NCBI RefSeq assembly: GCF_964355755.1
Contig: NC_092675.1
Coordinates: forward strand, 4,498,312 to 4,562,311
Length of the DNA stretch: 64,000 nt
Direction: 5' to 3'
Origin: Antedon mediterranea
Taxonomy: Eukaryota > Echinodermata > Crinoidea > Comatulida > Antedonidae
Shown here: in pieces, positions 1 through 13,600 of the stretch
How positions within the stretch are numbered: position 1 is the first letter of the stretch
Layout: each line of letters starts with the position of its first letter
The notes under the pieces: generated by a model
The model's input: only the letters and a program-made list of their open reading frames with translations
Databases searched by the model: none
Told to the model about the DNA's origin: nothing
Position numbers and translations under genes: made by a program

Positions 1-88
1 AGTCTATGGCTTTGTCACATGGTAAAACATTACTACTATCTTATTTGCATCTAAAGCTGTTAGATGTGTGTGAAAATTACATAATTAC

Positions 89-3000
89 CATCAGCAACAG
101 GTCTACGAAGTGATGACTTTGATACCGGTACCATGACAGTAGGAGAAATAGAACTCGTCTGGTCTTTAGCTTGTTCAAAGGGTGGTACAGTTGAGCAGTA
201 TTCAGCAGGGTTTCTAGGGTCTGGTGAGGATGTTGGCTGCTTCATTCTCTGAATAGCTTGGGCTAAACAAACAAAAAACATGAGGTTAAGAATATATGAT
301 GTGTGATAGCATCAATTTAATGTATAATTAATGTATTTGTATGTTTGTATGCTCCTAAATAAGAACACAATCTTTTTCAATATAATTGTATTGATATTTG
401 CTATTGTTTTCTTCAAATGACGGAATAAAGTGTTCAAAAGAGTAGTTATTTTTAACAATAATCAATGTAAAAAATGACAATTACACTAGAGAATCACATT
501 CAATTTGCAAGGCTAATGCTTTGCTATAAAATGTAATGAAAATACATGGCATGTATAAAAATGTGGATTCATATTGAGCTATTATAAATATCTTACCCCT
601 TAAAATGGTGTTGAGGCAGTTTAAGCAAACTCTTGACTCCTTCTGTTCCATATATTTTAAACGAACTCTCACATTACAGCAATTAGCACAAAATACCTGT
701 TAAAGTGCACATATTAAATATACATTTAGGATTACTCTACATTGAAAACTATTCCTATTATTTTGCCTGCATAATACCAATTTGAAATGAAAATATATTT
801 TCCATTTTCAGAACTATTGCAAAATACCTTTTGTAACATTTATTTCAGATACAGTCAAATTTCCCAATACCAGACTCTCTGAAAACCGGAAACTACAGTA
901 TATGTTATCCTGAGGTCCTAAAGGTCTTTTTTTTACAATTTAAAGGCAGATATATCATTAGGCCAGTCCAAAGGCGTCCAGTATTGGGGAGATTTGACTG
1001 TATTCATGCTTTACTATTTCACTTGTTTCTTACCTTTCCACAAGCTCTACAATGATGGCGTCTCTTTCTAAAAGTAAACTTGAGATTGCATTTCATACAG
1101 GCGGGTGCAGAACCATCAGGAATCCATTGAGGTGCCACATTACCAAGCCTCAGGTCTTCCTCAGAAAGATCTCCCACCAGTTGATTCAACCACTCGCTGT
1201 TCCCATCTTCCATTCCAAAACCGTTTGGTAATGCAGACACTCCAGATTCTGGATCCACTAATCTGGTGATCATACCAGTGCCAGAATCAGCGACCGCGGA
1301 TTCAGCAGCAACAGAGTCGGTTTCTACTATTTGTGCTACTTCCGATGAGGAATCAACATTTTGAGGCTGCTCTGCTCCAATAAAATCATCAACTCGATCG
1401 ATTATGGGACTTGGCTGCAAAGCCTGTGGGCTAGGTTTTCGTTGGTTTGGTTGTTCAAAGTTTAATGTCAATGTATTCCTAGTTTGATTCTGACGACTGT
1501 TGATGACATCTTGATAAGATGGTGGATCAACAGGAAGTGCAGTGTTACTGTATGAGGTCACTGGATGACCTTTTGCTTTTACAAGTGGAGGATGGTGGCT
1601 GTTATCATCTATATGGTTGTTTTCAGTGTTGTCTTTTGTGTTATGACAGTCTTGTTCTTGTGCAAGACTGGAATGATTAATGTCCCTTTCTAATCCATCA
1701 TTTCCAGTAGATTTATCCATAGCTTCTTGTTTATTTTGATTAGCCTCGGTGTGTGCAGTATTTCCTTGCTTAGGATCTGATTTGCTTAATACTTCATTTT
1801 TATCTGACACAACACTGTCATAGACCTTTGCACTTTCACTGCCCATAAATGGAGATAAGTCACTCTGTTGCAATAAATCTTGTGAAGTTGTTCCTGACAG
1901 TGTAGTGGATAGCGATATAACAGAGGGTTGCACGTCAGTGGATAGAATATCTGAATTTGTGATGTCATTGGAAGTTTGACGATTGATTGGATTGTAAAAC
2001 GGATCCATACTTGCAAGTTCATTAGTTAATTGCACCGTTATTGCATCCTCACTTTTGCCTTCATTATTATGGGATGGCATAACAGACGGTCTCATTGATT
2101 GGTTTATTTCAAGACTACCCAATTGTTCTAGGTCAGTGTCTGTTACGGTCACATTTGTAAGATTACCAAATCCTGCTTTTTTTGGTGAGGTATTCGGTTG
2201 AGATTCTTTAAAACTTAAAGACTCATTCGTTTTGTGCTTACTATCTAAATTCGAGTTGCAATTAACATTTGTCTCTTTGCTTTTTGATGTGTTGACTGTG
2301 ACTGCAGCAAAATTTGTAATTTTAGAAGAAGGTGGTTTATGATTAAGTTCTGTGTTGGGAATGTAGTCCTGATTGTTCAATTGTTTACCATTTGTATCTT
2401 CCATTCTCACCCCTCCTGTAACAGATTTGTCAAGTTCATTTTCAGTAGAAATTGCTGAATCACTTACCAGAGGCATAAAAGATAATTCACTGTTGTCAGG
2501 CATGACTGCCTTGCAATTCTCTGATGCCGATGAATCCATTATGGGTACCTGGACATGGTTCAGCAAGCCATTATCGGTAGGTGTTGTGTTTGATACGCTT
2601 TGTAAAACAGGCAACGTAATGACAGATTGAGATAACACTGTATTCTTTGGCAGAGGAAACTGCGACAGAGGAGTGTACTGTGTCTCTATTTCAGATGGAA
2701 GTAACGGAGTTATCTCTTTTATTTTTGGAGATCTTGACATACTTTGAATTTCTCCGTTTTGCAAATCATTTTTTTGTCGGATCACATTTGGGGTGCTGGT
2801 CTTTGAAACAAGCAGAGGGGATGAAGATGGCTGTGTATACTGTAATGGCGTGTTCTCAGGTACTGATGGCGGCGTAGATTGTGATTTACTATATACTTCC
2901 ATGTGATTCAAGGTGTATGGTGAAATTGTCTTTTGTGCATTGTAACTAGATTGTGACTTATCATCAACTTCATTGCCATTGACAAAAGCGACTTTATCAG

Positions 3001-4178
3001 GATTTTTATCTGTCGTTGTAGAAGGTTCTTTTTGCGTTTGAGAGTTAAATTCCTGATTCTTTACCGACAAATCTTTTGCTACAGCTATCGATTCATTGCT
3101 GTTTAATATTGAAGTTAAATTCAATGAGCTGTTCAATGATGCAGGACCAAAATCAGCCTCTGAGAGGTCAAGAATGAATTCAGATTCAGGTTGGCAGGAT
3201 ATCGGAGAGATCTTCTGATTGACCTCTTGTGTCTTTTGCAAAGACACCTCTGCCACGTCTCTGTGATTGTATAAATGTTCTACAAAATAGTTGAAAAATT
3301 AATAAATTAAACATGTATGTAGTAAAGCTGGGAAGTAGTTTTATAAGACTATATTTTTTTCCAATAAAGACTTTCTAAATATTGAATAATACAATTTCCA
3401 TTTCTGAAATGTTTAAAAGACAGAATAGAATATTGATATATATTAATCATCACATGAAAATTATATATAAAATAAATGACGTATGATCTAGGTCTTTTAG
3501 CCTGCAGAGGAGAACTATTATTTCACTGGCCAAGCACAAAAAGTGACTGGCTGCAGCTTTGACTAGGAATTATACAACCTCTCGTATAGTATACAAATTC
3601 TCTAATTCAAGGATAATACTGTATAACTATTATGACTTTATTCTTTAGATCACTGTTGCGTACAAAAACATAAATTATTTTTCATAATTTAATTTTTGTT
3701 TGATACAGCATCTGCACTAATTAATTATTTAGGTTTAGACATGCAAATGAATATGCTGTGCATGATTCATTAAAGATAGGCGTTTGTGGTAGGACACAGT
3801 GCTAATGATTGTAGCTGTGTGAACTACTTTACTTACAATTTGCACACACATTACTTTCAATAATAACATATTGATGGGAAAATGTGATGTAGGAAGCGAG
3901 AATGGAAGAACTTTTACCAGTCCTAAGTCATGGAGAATTTTTTGTTATAAGATGCTTAAATAAGCGCGCCAAATAAGGTATGTTGGAGAAAAATGGGTCA
4001 CCTTTGCTACCATTGGCCAAACAAATTATAGTAATGTCATCATCATGCCTGACTTCTATACCCTAACTATACCAAGTGTACATTATTTATTAGTGTTAGG
4101 CTCACCTTCTTCATTTTGCTCAAATTCATCAAGCAACTTATCAAGGTCGTTAGCTGCAGCTAAGAATGAGTCCATCAT
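89..4178 (-). CDS. ZFYVE9: SARA/endofin-family FYVE-domain protein, 5' part of gene (partial)
   Basis: Coding exons read on the minus strand are 4106-4178, 1034-3279, 597-696 and 89-262 (the last may end at 81); the gene continues off the left edge. Splice phases join without a stop. The first exon encodes an N-terminus ending [13 protein letters not shown], matching the conserved start of SARA/endofin. The 2.2-kb second exon encodes a long Ser/Asn/Thr-rich, low-complexity region. The FYVE zinc finger starts near residue 743 (WIPD), continues with [10 protein letters not shown] at the exon end, and is completed by VFCANCC and RVCLNC in the next exon. The following exon contains [11 protein letters not shown] and PTVMVPV, typical of SARA downstream of FYVE. 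Family members bind PI3P on early endosomes and scaffold Smad and TGF-beta/BMP receptor signalling. Vertebrates have two paralogues (ZFYVE9, ZFYVE16); this looks like the single invertebrate counterpart. The Smad-binding and C-terminal domains lie outside the window. A 3' splice site near 4221 implies an upstream non-coding exon. Confidence 0.93.
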
Positions 4179-7100
4179 GCTATGGTAGCTTCAATTAAGG
4201 TCATGCCATGCAGAAAACCCCTGTGAAGAAATACCAACATAATGCATGCATGTTAGAAATGAATCCATATTATGTGTCAGGTTAAATTTACCCAGAATTA
4301 CTTGTAATGTCAGTGTGAGTAGTGGTGATGACTTGCCCAGTGTATGCAGGCCTTGTCTTTTTAGGCGAGCGAGTACGATCACTAACCTGACCTAACACAC
4401 TCCTAAACTGCCCTTGAGAAGTGCGATTTACACACCAAAATACAAACAGCACATCTACAGCATCCCTGAATGTATTGAGGAGTGCAATTTGTAGCACACC
4501 TATCATTTTCAAAAGACAAGGCCTGTATATGACAGGGGTTTTCAAAAAGACTTCCCTTTTCAGTCACGTTATTGTAATGACAAAATACAATTAATTCTTC
4601 CATCAGCTTAATTGATACAAATTATATGGAAAATAAGTAAATATATCCCATTTTCTTGAGATTTCAAAATTACTTTTTAACCTTGTGGTTCAGCAGGAAA
4701 ACGAATTTCTGTGACATCAATCAGTCTTACCATGTAGATTGTTACTCACAAACTTTTTTTTTTTTGGCAAATTGTTATTTTTTAGGGGAAGTACTTACAA
4801 GGACAGTGCTTGGAAAAAATTAGTTGTGCAACTAAAAAAATTGTGTCACCATGTGATACCATGATATAATATAACGAGTATAAACCTAGATGAATTTAAT
4901 AAAAAAATAACCCAATATATATTAGTAATTGCTGATACAATAGTGCGATTTTACTTCTGGAGTGATGGGGGGAGGAAATAGGGAGAGAGAGAGTATGACT
5001 GTATGCATAATCCAAGTCTTGCAAACTAGTGACAAATCTAACACAAATGTGCCAACATACTATACAAATCCATTGTTTCTTCTAGGTCATTGGTCATTTC
5101 TTGCCATTGGAAACAAATGAAAAATATCCTTTAATTATGATATGCCTGTATGTTCAAATGTTGACATTAAAATTACATTTTGACAAATGTATTATTCATC
5201 CATTTATTATGAGACTTTGGAATGAAAAAATCACATTAGGCTAAATATGAGGCTAAATACAAACAAAGAATTTGTATGTTAAGAATACTTGAGCTGTGAA
5301 TAAAATTTCATTTGATATATTTCCATAATAATACAATAAAAATTCATAAAATGTGTAGTGAGTCATGGCAGTGAAATTAGCATAGCAGATATATTTCATC
5401 AAGAAACTATTTTCCCAAAAAACCCACCCCACTGTTTTTAATGCCATTTTTTTAACAAAAAAAAAACTGAACATACATTTTCTTTACATTTTTTAGGCCT
5501 AATACCATTTTTAATTATAGTTTTTTTAGCAAATATCATAGAAATTTCTGTTTTTTTTAATACAGTACATAAATTTTATTGTAAATTACCTTTTGAAATT
5601 ACTGATAATCTCAATTCCCAATGCAGTGAATAGTTAAAAAAAGATTTATCATAAATTATGAATAAAAATAAAATTATTATTTTACCAATACAAAGGTCAA
5701 AAGAAAAAAATCACTACAACCAGGCAATTGGCAAGGAAATTTGATTCTACCATATTTGATCACTAAAGGTTTATAGGTTTATAAAGAATTACTAGTTGTT
5801 AATGTTATAACTCTGAAAGTGAACTTTTAGTTTATTTGTCATTAGTTTCCTTGTACAAACCAAATAGTAACTGTCAGTAAGAACCATTGTTAACTTGATA
5901 GAGAATGAATTCATATAAACATAAATTTGGTGATGTTACTAGGTAGAGCCATGGTGAAGTTTCTTTAATTTACAAGAGTACTAGATAAAAAAAGAGCTCT
6001 CATAAGTTTTCCATTAACTGCTGGATTTTTCTGGTAATTTGAATGATAATTGTGTAATTTCTTTCTCGATTTGTTTGAATATTTAAAAAAAAACCGACCA
6101 GGATGTTATAGCCCATTTGGTGGGTAGGGGATGGGGGTTTATTTTGGTCACAATTGGAAAATCTCAAGCCAGCAACAGCCTCAAATTTGACACTGTCTTC
6201 ACTTAAATGACATCAGTGACAACAAGATCCACAATCCCCATAGCATTACCAAGCACATCAGACTAATTATCAGCTGGCAAACAAGATGTCATTAGCAAGC
6301 TTTACAATTCACAAGAGGCAGCGGCTTCCATTGTAGCATCGCTATACTCAACGCTAAATAGCATGTTGCCCGAATATTTGTCAAATTATGTTTATACTTT
6401 GATCAGTGATGAATGGGGTTTCATCTACTGCACTTTAGGGAGGAATTTCAAAATGATATGCATTTTGTAATGGCTTTTTGTATTTCAATTTTAAGTAGAT
6501 GTACTGTAGTATAAGCACACAAAAAAAGAGGCTATATAAAACACCAAAAAAAGAGGCTAAATAAAACACCAAATGCTGAATGAATCATGCAAAATGATCT
6601 AGTAGAGTTTGACTAAACTATTACTGATATAATTTGGGATGTGAAGTTGTTACTAGAAGGAGAATGGAATCTGGAGTTTATTTTCGATTTTCATTTGAAC
6701 ATGAATTAAAACTTGAATTAAAGTCAACCTTGGTGTTGATTGGAATGTTAAGCCTAAATGTTATATAATTATGTACCATGTCATTTCTAATCTTGGCTTG
6801 CACACATAACAGTATGACATCAACCTTGATGTCTCTGATATCTAAACTGATTCCAAAATTGGAAATCGCTTTTGTAGGTCAACTGTTATGACAAACTACA
6901 ACAATAACATTATTTATTCACTTATTACTTTATTTACTTTGACAGTCGTTATTATCTCCAATAAATTTTTTTAAATTACCAGATACTGAAATATTTGTTA
7001 TTTATTCTTTTACTTTTTTATGTATTCTTTAAATATTCTTATGTGTATTTATATTTTTTTTATTAAACTTTCAGATCATGAAAAAATGTGAAATATTTAC

Positions 7101-7529
7101 CTAAAAACAAGGTTAGTTAGTTTAGTAGAATAAATAATTTATCTGAAATATTTAGTTTAGGAATTTTGTGCTTTAATATTCATAATTTATCCATATAAAT
7201 TTTTTTTCTTTAAATTACAGTACAAGTAGGAATTGAAATGTGGGAGAATAGAATAAGAAGAGCAAAGAAAAGTGGAAGAGAGAATTCAAATGAAGGAATG
7301 AAGAAGGATAAGTGCAGTATTAGTAAATAATTACAGCAATAATATATAGTTCTCATCTCAAAATTTTGGTGCAGGATTTGGAAAAAAATTTAAAAATGAT
7401 TAACTTTATAATTTATGCAAGACCAAATTTCACACACAGAGAAGGCTGAAAACAAGTATCTACTACACATTCTCTTTTATTGTAGTACAAAGTTTGTATT
7501 ATTTCATTTGTGTGTTTTTACACTGTGCT

Positions 7530-7858
7530 CAAGTGAACCCAATTTGGTACTAGTGGAGCAGTGATATAAAATAAAATAAATCACTGCATTTTAATATGTT
7601 TTTGTATGTTACTACACTGTGCTCAATTGAACCCAATTTGGTGCTAGTGGAACACAGTGATATACAATAAAAATACGTCACCTAATATATGTGGTGTACC
7701 GCAAACTTTTTATCAACATTTGATTTCGCCATGCAAACCTTCAAACAATAATAATATCCCTTTTGTTCCCTTTAGCAGAGTCAATGTTTAAAATGGTGAT
7801 GTTGTCAATCTTTACATTAGAAGATAAGTTCAAATCATGTAAATAAAACATTTTCCTT
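7530..7858 (-). repeat. Dispersed repeat family R1, copy 1
   Basis: About 190 bp from near 7667 to 7858 is nearly identical to 9290-9484, including CGCCATGCAAACCTTC. Part of the same sequence returns inverted at 11250-11330. The left edge contains an internal near-direct repeat (ACTGTGCTCAA...GAACCCAATTTGGT at about 7530 and 7613). The element type is not certain. Orientation is given relative to the 11-kb copy, whose tail resembles Penelope-like repeats. Confidence 0.7.
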
Positions 7859-8209
7859 TTATTCTCTAAATAAAAAAACATTTTTAATCCTGTTTTTAAT
7901 CTGAGTCGTAAATTAATAGGCTATACTTTCGTACAGCAATCTACTCTAAAACGAAGATTGGCCTCTAGTCACTATTAGTCAGGCCTCCAGAATCCAAAGA
8001 AAAAATCCTTCCATATTCAATAAATATAATGGTTAGTGGAAAAAAAGGTATTGATGCATTTTAAACGCATGTACAGTATGACATTGTTGGATTCAACTCA
8101 CTTACAGCAATGTGATGTCATTAAATCTATTCACAGTTGTATTACGTCAAACCATAGTGCATGTGTACCAAAGAATATAAATAGGTAAAGAATCAACAGT
8201 ACGCGCTGT

Positions 8210-8540
8210 TATACATAGAAGGATAGGAAACGCGGACGCTTATTCATGGACGCGTAAGAATCCAGCAGCCGAACGACGGCGGGCTCTAGATATGGTTCCC
8301 GTCTAATCCCACGTTTCGATGGATCGTGATGATCTGATGTGTTCTCGCGTCTGTGCGCTACTAATTTTGATATTATTAATATTTTGATAATCATTTTGAT
8401 AAATAATCATCGTTTTCATTTTTATAGATATTTACAATAAAAGTTTTACCTTACCCACGCCTGAAGGTGGCGCACTTCTTCTAGCGAAAAAGAAATGCGC
8501 CACCTTCAGGCGTAGGCAAATAGTAACCCGGATGTGGTTT
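8210..8540. promoter_or_regulatory. GC-richer block, possible promoter or repeat
   Basis: This block has several CpGs (GGACGC, CGACGG, CGTCTG) in otherwise AT-rich DNA, an Ets-like ACCCGGATGT at about 8526 and the hairpin at 8457-8513. It could be the promoter or first non-coding exon of the minus-strand FYVE gene. A 22-bp stretch at 8308-8329 recurs with one mismatch at 39160-39181, which instead suggests a repeat family. A 61-codon open frame on the minus strand here has no recognisable domain. Confidence 0.25.
8457..8513. repeat. Perfect inverted repeat / hairpin (18-bp arms)
   Basis: Arms at 8457-8474 (ACGCCTGAAGGTGGCGCA) and 8496-8513 are exact reverse complements. The 21-nt spacer adds five more pairs after one mismatch, leaving a 9-nt loop. 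It could be a tiny MITE or a transcribed hairpin. Confidence 0.8.
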
Positions 8541-9264
8541 ACACCGCCAACGGAACTGTTGTATCTTCTCCTTTTATTATCTTTGATGTGTACTGATAGA
8601 CCACAGTATAGTGCCCAGTCTGTCACAATTATGCTTACAAAGTCTTATGTACGCATACAGTATACTATAGCCACTTCCTTTTTTAAAATAAACATTTATT
8701 CATTTTTAGTAAATATTGATTTCGGATTTGGAAAATTATTAAATATTGGCATAATAATTATTTATTATAGAGCAACAGTGAATATACAATTAAGCCTAGC
8801 TAGGCTACTCCATAAATAACATCTAGGCTAGATGACTGATGATTAACTTCCCATCCCAACCTACCAACAAGGCTAGCTAATCCTGTTCTGTGTCCTGCAA
8901 ATGGAGCAATGAACCGTGAGCCTAGCTAGCTTACAGTAAATCGGTTTCTAGCCTAGCATAAGTACGTACTTATTTAATAATAGAGATCTCCATATTGTTT
9001 ATGTATAGCGTGGACAACATCCAACATACCTTATAAAACTATCAGCTGAAATATGAGGGCAGATTATACGGTAAAGAGTAAACCATTCGCCATTTTGCCA
9101 TGGTCATGAAACGTATTTATAGTAAAATTGTGTGATGTTGTGTCGTGTGTGGTGGTAGTTGAATTGAATGAGTCATCATCTACGGAAGCCAATTGGTGTC
9201 ACCGCCAAAGATGGCTAACATGGAAATAAAGTCACAAGTTTGTATTATTTCATTTCATTCGTAT

Positions 9265-9484
9265 GTTAATACTAGTGGAGCACAGTGATATAAAATAAAA
9301 ATACATCACCTAATATACGTGGTGTACCGCAAACTTTATATCAACATTTGATTTCGCCATGCAAACCTTCAAACAATAATAATATCCCTTTTGTTCCCTT
9401 TAGCAGAGTCAATGTTTAAAATGGTGATGTTGTCAATCTTTACATTAGAAGTTAAGTTCAAATCATGTAAATAAAACATTTTCC
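9265..9484 (-). repeat. Dispersed repeat family R1, copy 2
   Basis: This is a near-identical copy of the 7667-7858 block: the same order of CTAGTGGAGCACAGTGATAT, the GGTGTACCGCAAAC box and the CCTTTAGCAGAGTC box. It ends at AACATTTTCC just before GGGCGAGAACC, where the other copy diverges, which marks the family's boundary. Confidence 0.7.
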
Positions 9485-10258
9485 GGGCGAGAACCTAGCA
9501 GCTCCTCTTAGTTTGCAAAATTAGTCTCGAAAAGAACTCCATGTGAAAAAGAAGCCCACCCAACAAGAGTACTAAAAATGAAGAAGCACCCCTTTTCGAG
9601 GTTTTATGGCAGTCTATTTAATGGAAAATAATGTCAGTAAGGTCCACTTGTTTAGGCCGGACATTTACAACCCTCAAAATATCTCTCTTTCACAATAAAA
9701 GTAAAACAATATTCATTCTTTATCATAAAAAAAATAGGTTCGAACTAAGTCTACTAGAGCTGAGAGCACCCAAACCTGCGCATTACCCATTATTGTAATA
9801 TGTTATGAATAAACGTTTATGGTAGTTAAACAGTACAATATTTTGCTGGAAAAGTTGAGTCATCGACCCACTCATTAAAAGCTCTAATTTAAATAACAAT
9901 GCAAAATGGCCTATTCAACGTCTATTTTTATTACCAAATCTTTGTCCTGTTTTTGGGGAACAATATATCTTTAAAAATGTGTTTATAAGCTTTCAATTTG
10001 GTCCATTTTCCACAATTGTCGAAAGCTTGCTAATAATGTATGATTTATGTTCCAATTTGTTATTCATTTAATAGGCACATCTCCCTGTTTTATTTTTATT
10101 ATTATACTCAATGACTTAAACTTCTTGTTTTTTGTTGTGGAATATCCCAACAGGAAGTGAATGATCAAACGGTTAAGACAATGGAACCATAATAAAATAT
10201 CCCAAGTAAGAAAAAAAATCAAACAAAATACTGATAAAATAGTCTACAATCTTCCCTT

Positions 10259-10264
10259 TATTTA
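10259..10264 (-). terminator. Candidate poly(A) signal of the SAM synthetase gene
   Basis: AATAAA on the minus strand, about 395 nt past the stop codon, in an AT-rich 3' region. It is one of several possible signals and was chosen only for position. Confidence 0.3.
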
Positions 10265-10657
10265 TTCAAATAATAAACAAACTTCCATTAAGAACAATTA
10301 ATCCAAAAGTAATCCAAGATTTACTGAATAATAAGCTGCAGTTGGTCATTTGGTTGGTTCTCATCCACAATTTACAATCTAAACAAGGAATTACTAAAAT
10401 TTATTTTTAAAACCAAATGTTGGCAATATATTTTGTATTCTCATTTTAACCTTAGAGTTACTACACAATTTTAAAATAATGCCTATGTATAAACTAGTAT
10501 AGAAAAAGCAGTTTTATCGATGTTATGCTATTTTTATGTCTAAATTTGACACAGTTGGCAATTTATGGTAACAACTGAAATTATTTTATTATATCCAACT
10601 TGCCATATTTACATCCTATGCCACAGATATGCCTTTTTATCTAGTGTCGATGTAAAT

Positions 10658-13600
10658 TTATAATTTGAGCGTTTTCGGTTTTTCCCAGGAAAATTCAGAT
10701 CTTCCAAAATGACCGTACGATGCTGTTTGTTCATAGATTGGCTTTCGTAGATCCAGATCTCTGAAAAAAGATAATAGTAGTCGTATTGATTCTGTAATCA
10801 TAACTCATCTTCTATTTCACTCACAAATATTAAGCCATATGAGAAAATAACTTCCAAAAGCATAAATGATTTTAGTTTCCATTAATGTACAGTAATCAGT
10901 GGTTTCAACATGACCTGAAGCAGTTATCTCTACTAACATGATTCTAAAATTCATGATGACTACTGGTACTAAGTAGATTTGCATCTGACAATCTAATAAC
11001 GTATTTTACTTACCTGATTATAATACCAGGTCGAAGGTCAAAATTATCGTTGACAAGCTTGAGTAGTTCGTCTTGACTTTTGTCTGATGTACCATAATCC
11101 CATACCGTGACAGATAACGGTTCAGCAATTCCAATGGCATATGCCACCTACATTAAAAAAGAACACTATTACATCAACATCACATAAAAAAAGGTATCAG
11201 TTTTTGATAATATTCTAATACAACATGATGGAAATTTTGAAATATTAATTCATGTATTGTTTGAAGGTTTGCATGGCGAAATCAAATGTTGATATTAAGT
11301 TTGCGGTACACCACGTATATTAGTTCTGAAAAGAACTGTTGAGTTTCTCGACGTTTAAATCAATATGCTTTGTCCTCCTCAGGAGTGAGAATGCAGAAAG
11401 TCCAGGAAACTTGGAATATAAGTGGAAAAGGGTGGGATTGGTTTGAAAGCCAGAAACAATGGCAAGTTCACACAGTGGGAGGGATTGAAACTAGATATAG
11501 CAGAGCATTGTTTCTCATGAACAATAGTGAATATTAATTTATGATTGTGAAACATTTATAACCATTTTAAAGTTCAACATTATAAAATTAAAAATGCATA
11601 ATCATCATATTGTCTCAACATATATATTCATTTCAGTAAAACATAAAAAAGAATCACAACTATCAGGTAAGGGTGAGGTCTCTCTCTCAAAAAAGATGCA
11701 TTGTAAACATCTTTACACATTATTGGTCATGTGAATACCATCACTAATTTTGTCTATATTTATTATTACCTGCACAAGAGCTCTTTTGCAAACATTTGCT
11801 GCGACTAAAGATTTAGCAACCCATCGTGCGGCATATGCAGCAGAACGATCTACTTTGGTCATGTCTTTACCAGAGAACGCACCACCACCATGAGCTCCCC
11901 ATCCACCGTAAGTATCGACAATGATCTTACGTCCAGTTAAACCTGCATCACCCTGTAATTACATAAATATTAATATCTTGTCATCTACTTTATTAAGGTT
12001 CATACTAAAGTTTGGTTCCCACTAGGATGCAACGCTAACGAGTTGACCAATGACAAGCGACAGTCGAATAAATCCATCCCTTGTGATTGGTCAAATGTTG
12101 CTTTATGACGTTGTGTTGCGTAACCAAGCATTAGTGCAGTAATTTGTAACTACAAAATTTTCTGCTTATGTCAACCTAGATGGCCTAGAAAATACCAGTT
12201 CAGTTTGAGAACATAATTTGGTAGAAAGCATGGAGAAGTCCAACTTGTACAGAAATGTATAAAAGCAGGCAATTAAAAAATCTGTAATACAAAATATGCA
12301 TATTACCTTTGGTCCACCTATAAGGAAACTTCCCGAGGGATTAAAATGGAACACAGTGTCCTTATCAAGGTACTTGGCTGGTATGACAGCAGGAATCACA
12401 ATATCCGCTAAGTCTTTCCTTAGTTGCTTTTGGGTTACATCACCGCTGTGTTGAGTAGAGATAACCACAGTGTGCACACGCAGTGGAACACAACATCCAT
12501 CGTCCATTCTATATTGTACGGTAACCTGCCGGAAGAAAAAGCTTTAGCTAGGAAAAGAAGCTTTCTGAATAGTATCAAAAACATCAAAAGGTAACATTAA
12601 CAGTAAGAAAAGGTCAAAGGTTTTCGTTAAAGCAGCCTTAAACTTTTCAGATTCATTGATATCAAGAGGACATCATCATGTCAGTGCGAGTGAGTGGTCG
12701 AGCAGTTCAGACATTGAAACCGTAATTACGTAGCCATTACATTGGCAAGGGTTCGAGGCTCACTCACTCCATGGTTCTGGCGGTAGAAACAGTCCGAGTC
12801 TTCTCAGATAAGGACTCACTGTAGCTCATGTGCACTTTAAAGAACCTAGTACATCTGTCGAGACGAGTAGGGGTTACCCCGGTGTTAATAGTACACAAAT
12901 AACCATTGATCATAACTGGGCCCTCTGGGAGACCAGTCTTTGACTGAAGAGGTTACCCAGTATAAAGTCTGTAAAGACCAACCCATAAGTTGTAACCTAT
13001 ACAATTCAGGAAAGCCTAAAAAAAAAAGTGTTTTACAAAATGTTTTGGTCTGCTATTGTTTTGGTCTAGGCCTAGGTTAGAGACTTTCTTAAACTGTATT
13101 CACAATTTTACTACAGATCTCATTTACTTAAACACAACAACTCTGCAATGGATTAAATCATGAGGTACAGTGTGAACTAAGAAAACAAATATACCTGGCT
13201 TTTGCAATCTGGTCTTAGGTAAGACATTTGTCCATTTTTTTTCCGCCTTTCTTCAGCTAGCTTCTTTGTGAGACCATGAGCTAGAACTACCGTCAATGGC
13301 ATTAGTTCTTCAGTTTCATTGGTGGCATAACCAAACATAAGACCCTATACAAATAGTTAAAATAATAATGGAATAACACTATCGGCGATATCTATCCTAT
13401 TCCGAAAATTAGCTCAAAACACTATAAATAGTATCTAATAAAATGCTTACCCATAACTTCTATATTGTGGTTAGGATTATAGATATATACTATGAAAGTT
13501 GTTCCCTTTCATCTTTAAAAATTATAAAGTAGTTATCCTTAAACAATTAGTCAACCATGAATTCACCAGGGAATACCTTGTGGGCACTTTAATTTGGGCT

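Larger units (their letters stand above)
4222..10240. other. Intergenic region between the FYVE gene and SAM synthetase
   Basis: No open frame here is convincing. The stretch holds AT-rich DNA, copies of a dispersed repeat (7530-7858 and 9265-9484), a GC-richer block with a perfect hairpin (about 8210-8540) and short homopolymers. The 5' non-coding exon and promoter of the FYVE gene must lie somewhere in it. The block near 8.2-8.55 kb or the 9.05-9.25 kb stretch are candidates, but no TSS can be fixed from sequence. Confidence 0.5.

Noticed and set aside
1786-2877. Shadow ORFs on both strands over the FYVE gene's large exon
   Set aside because: Alternative frames of a long low-complexity coding exon; no independent support.
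12166-12507. 113-codon minus-strand ORF
   Set aside because: It is SAM synthetase exon 6 read through the donor into intron; only 12307-12525 is real coding sequence.
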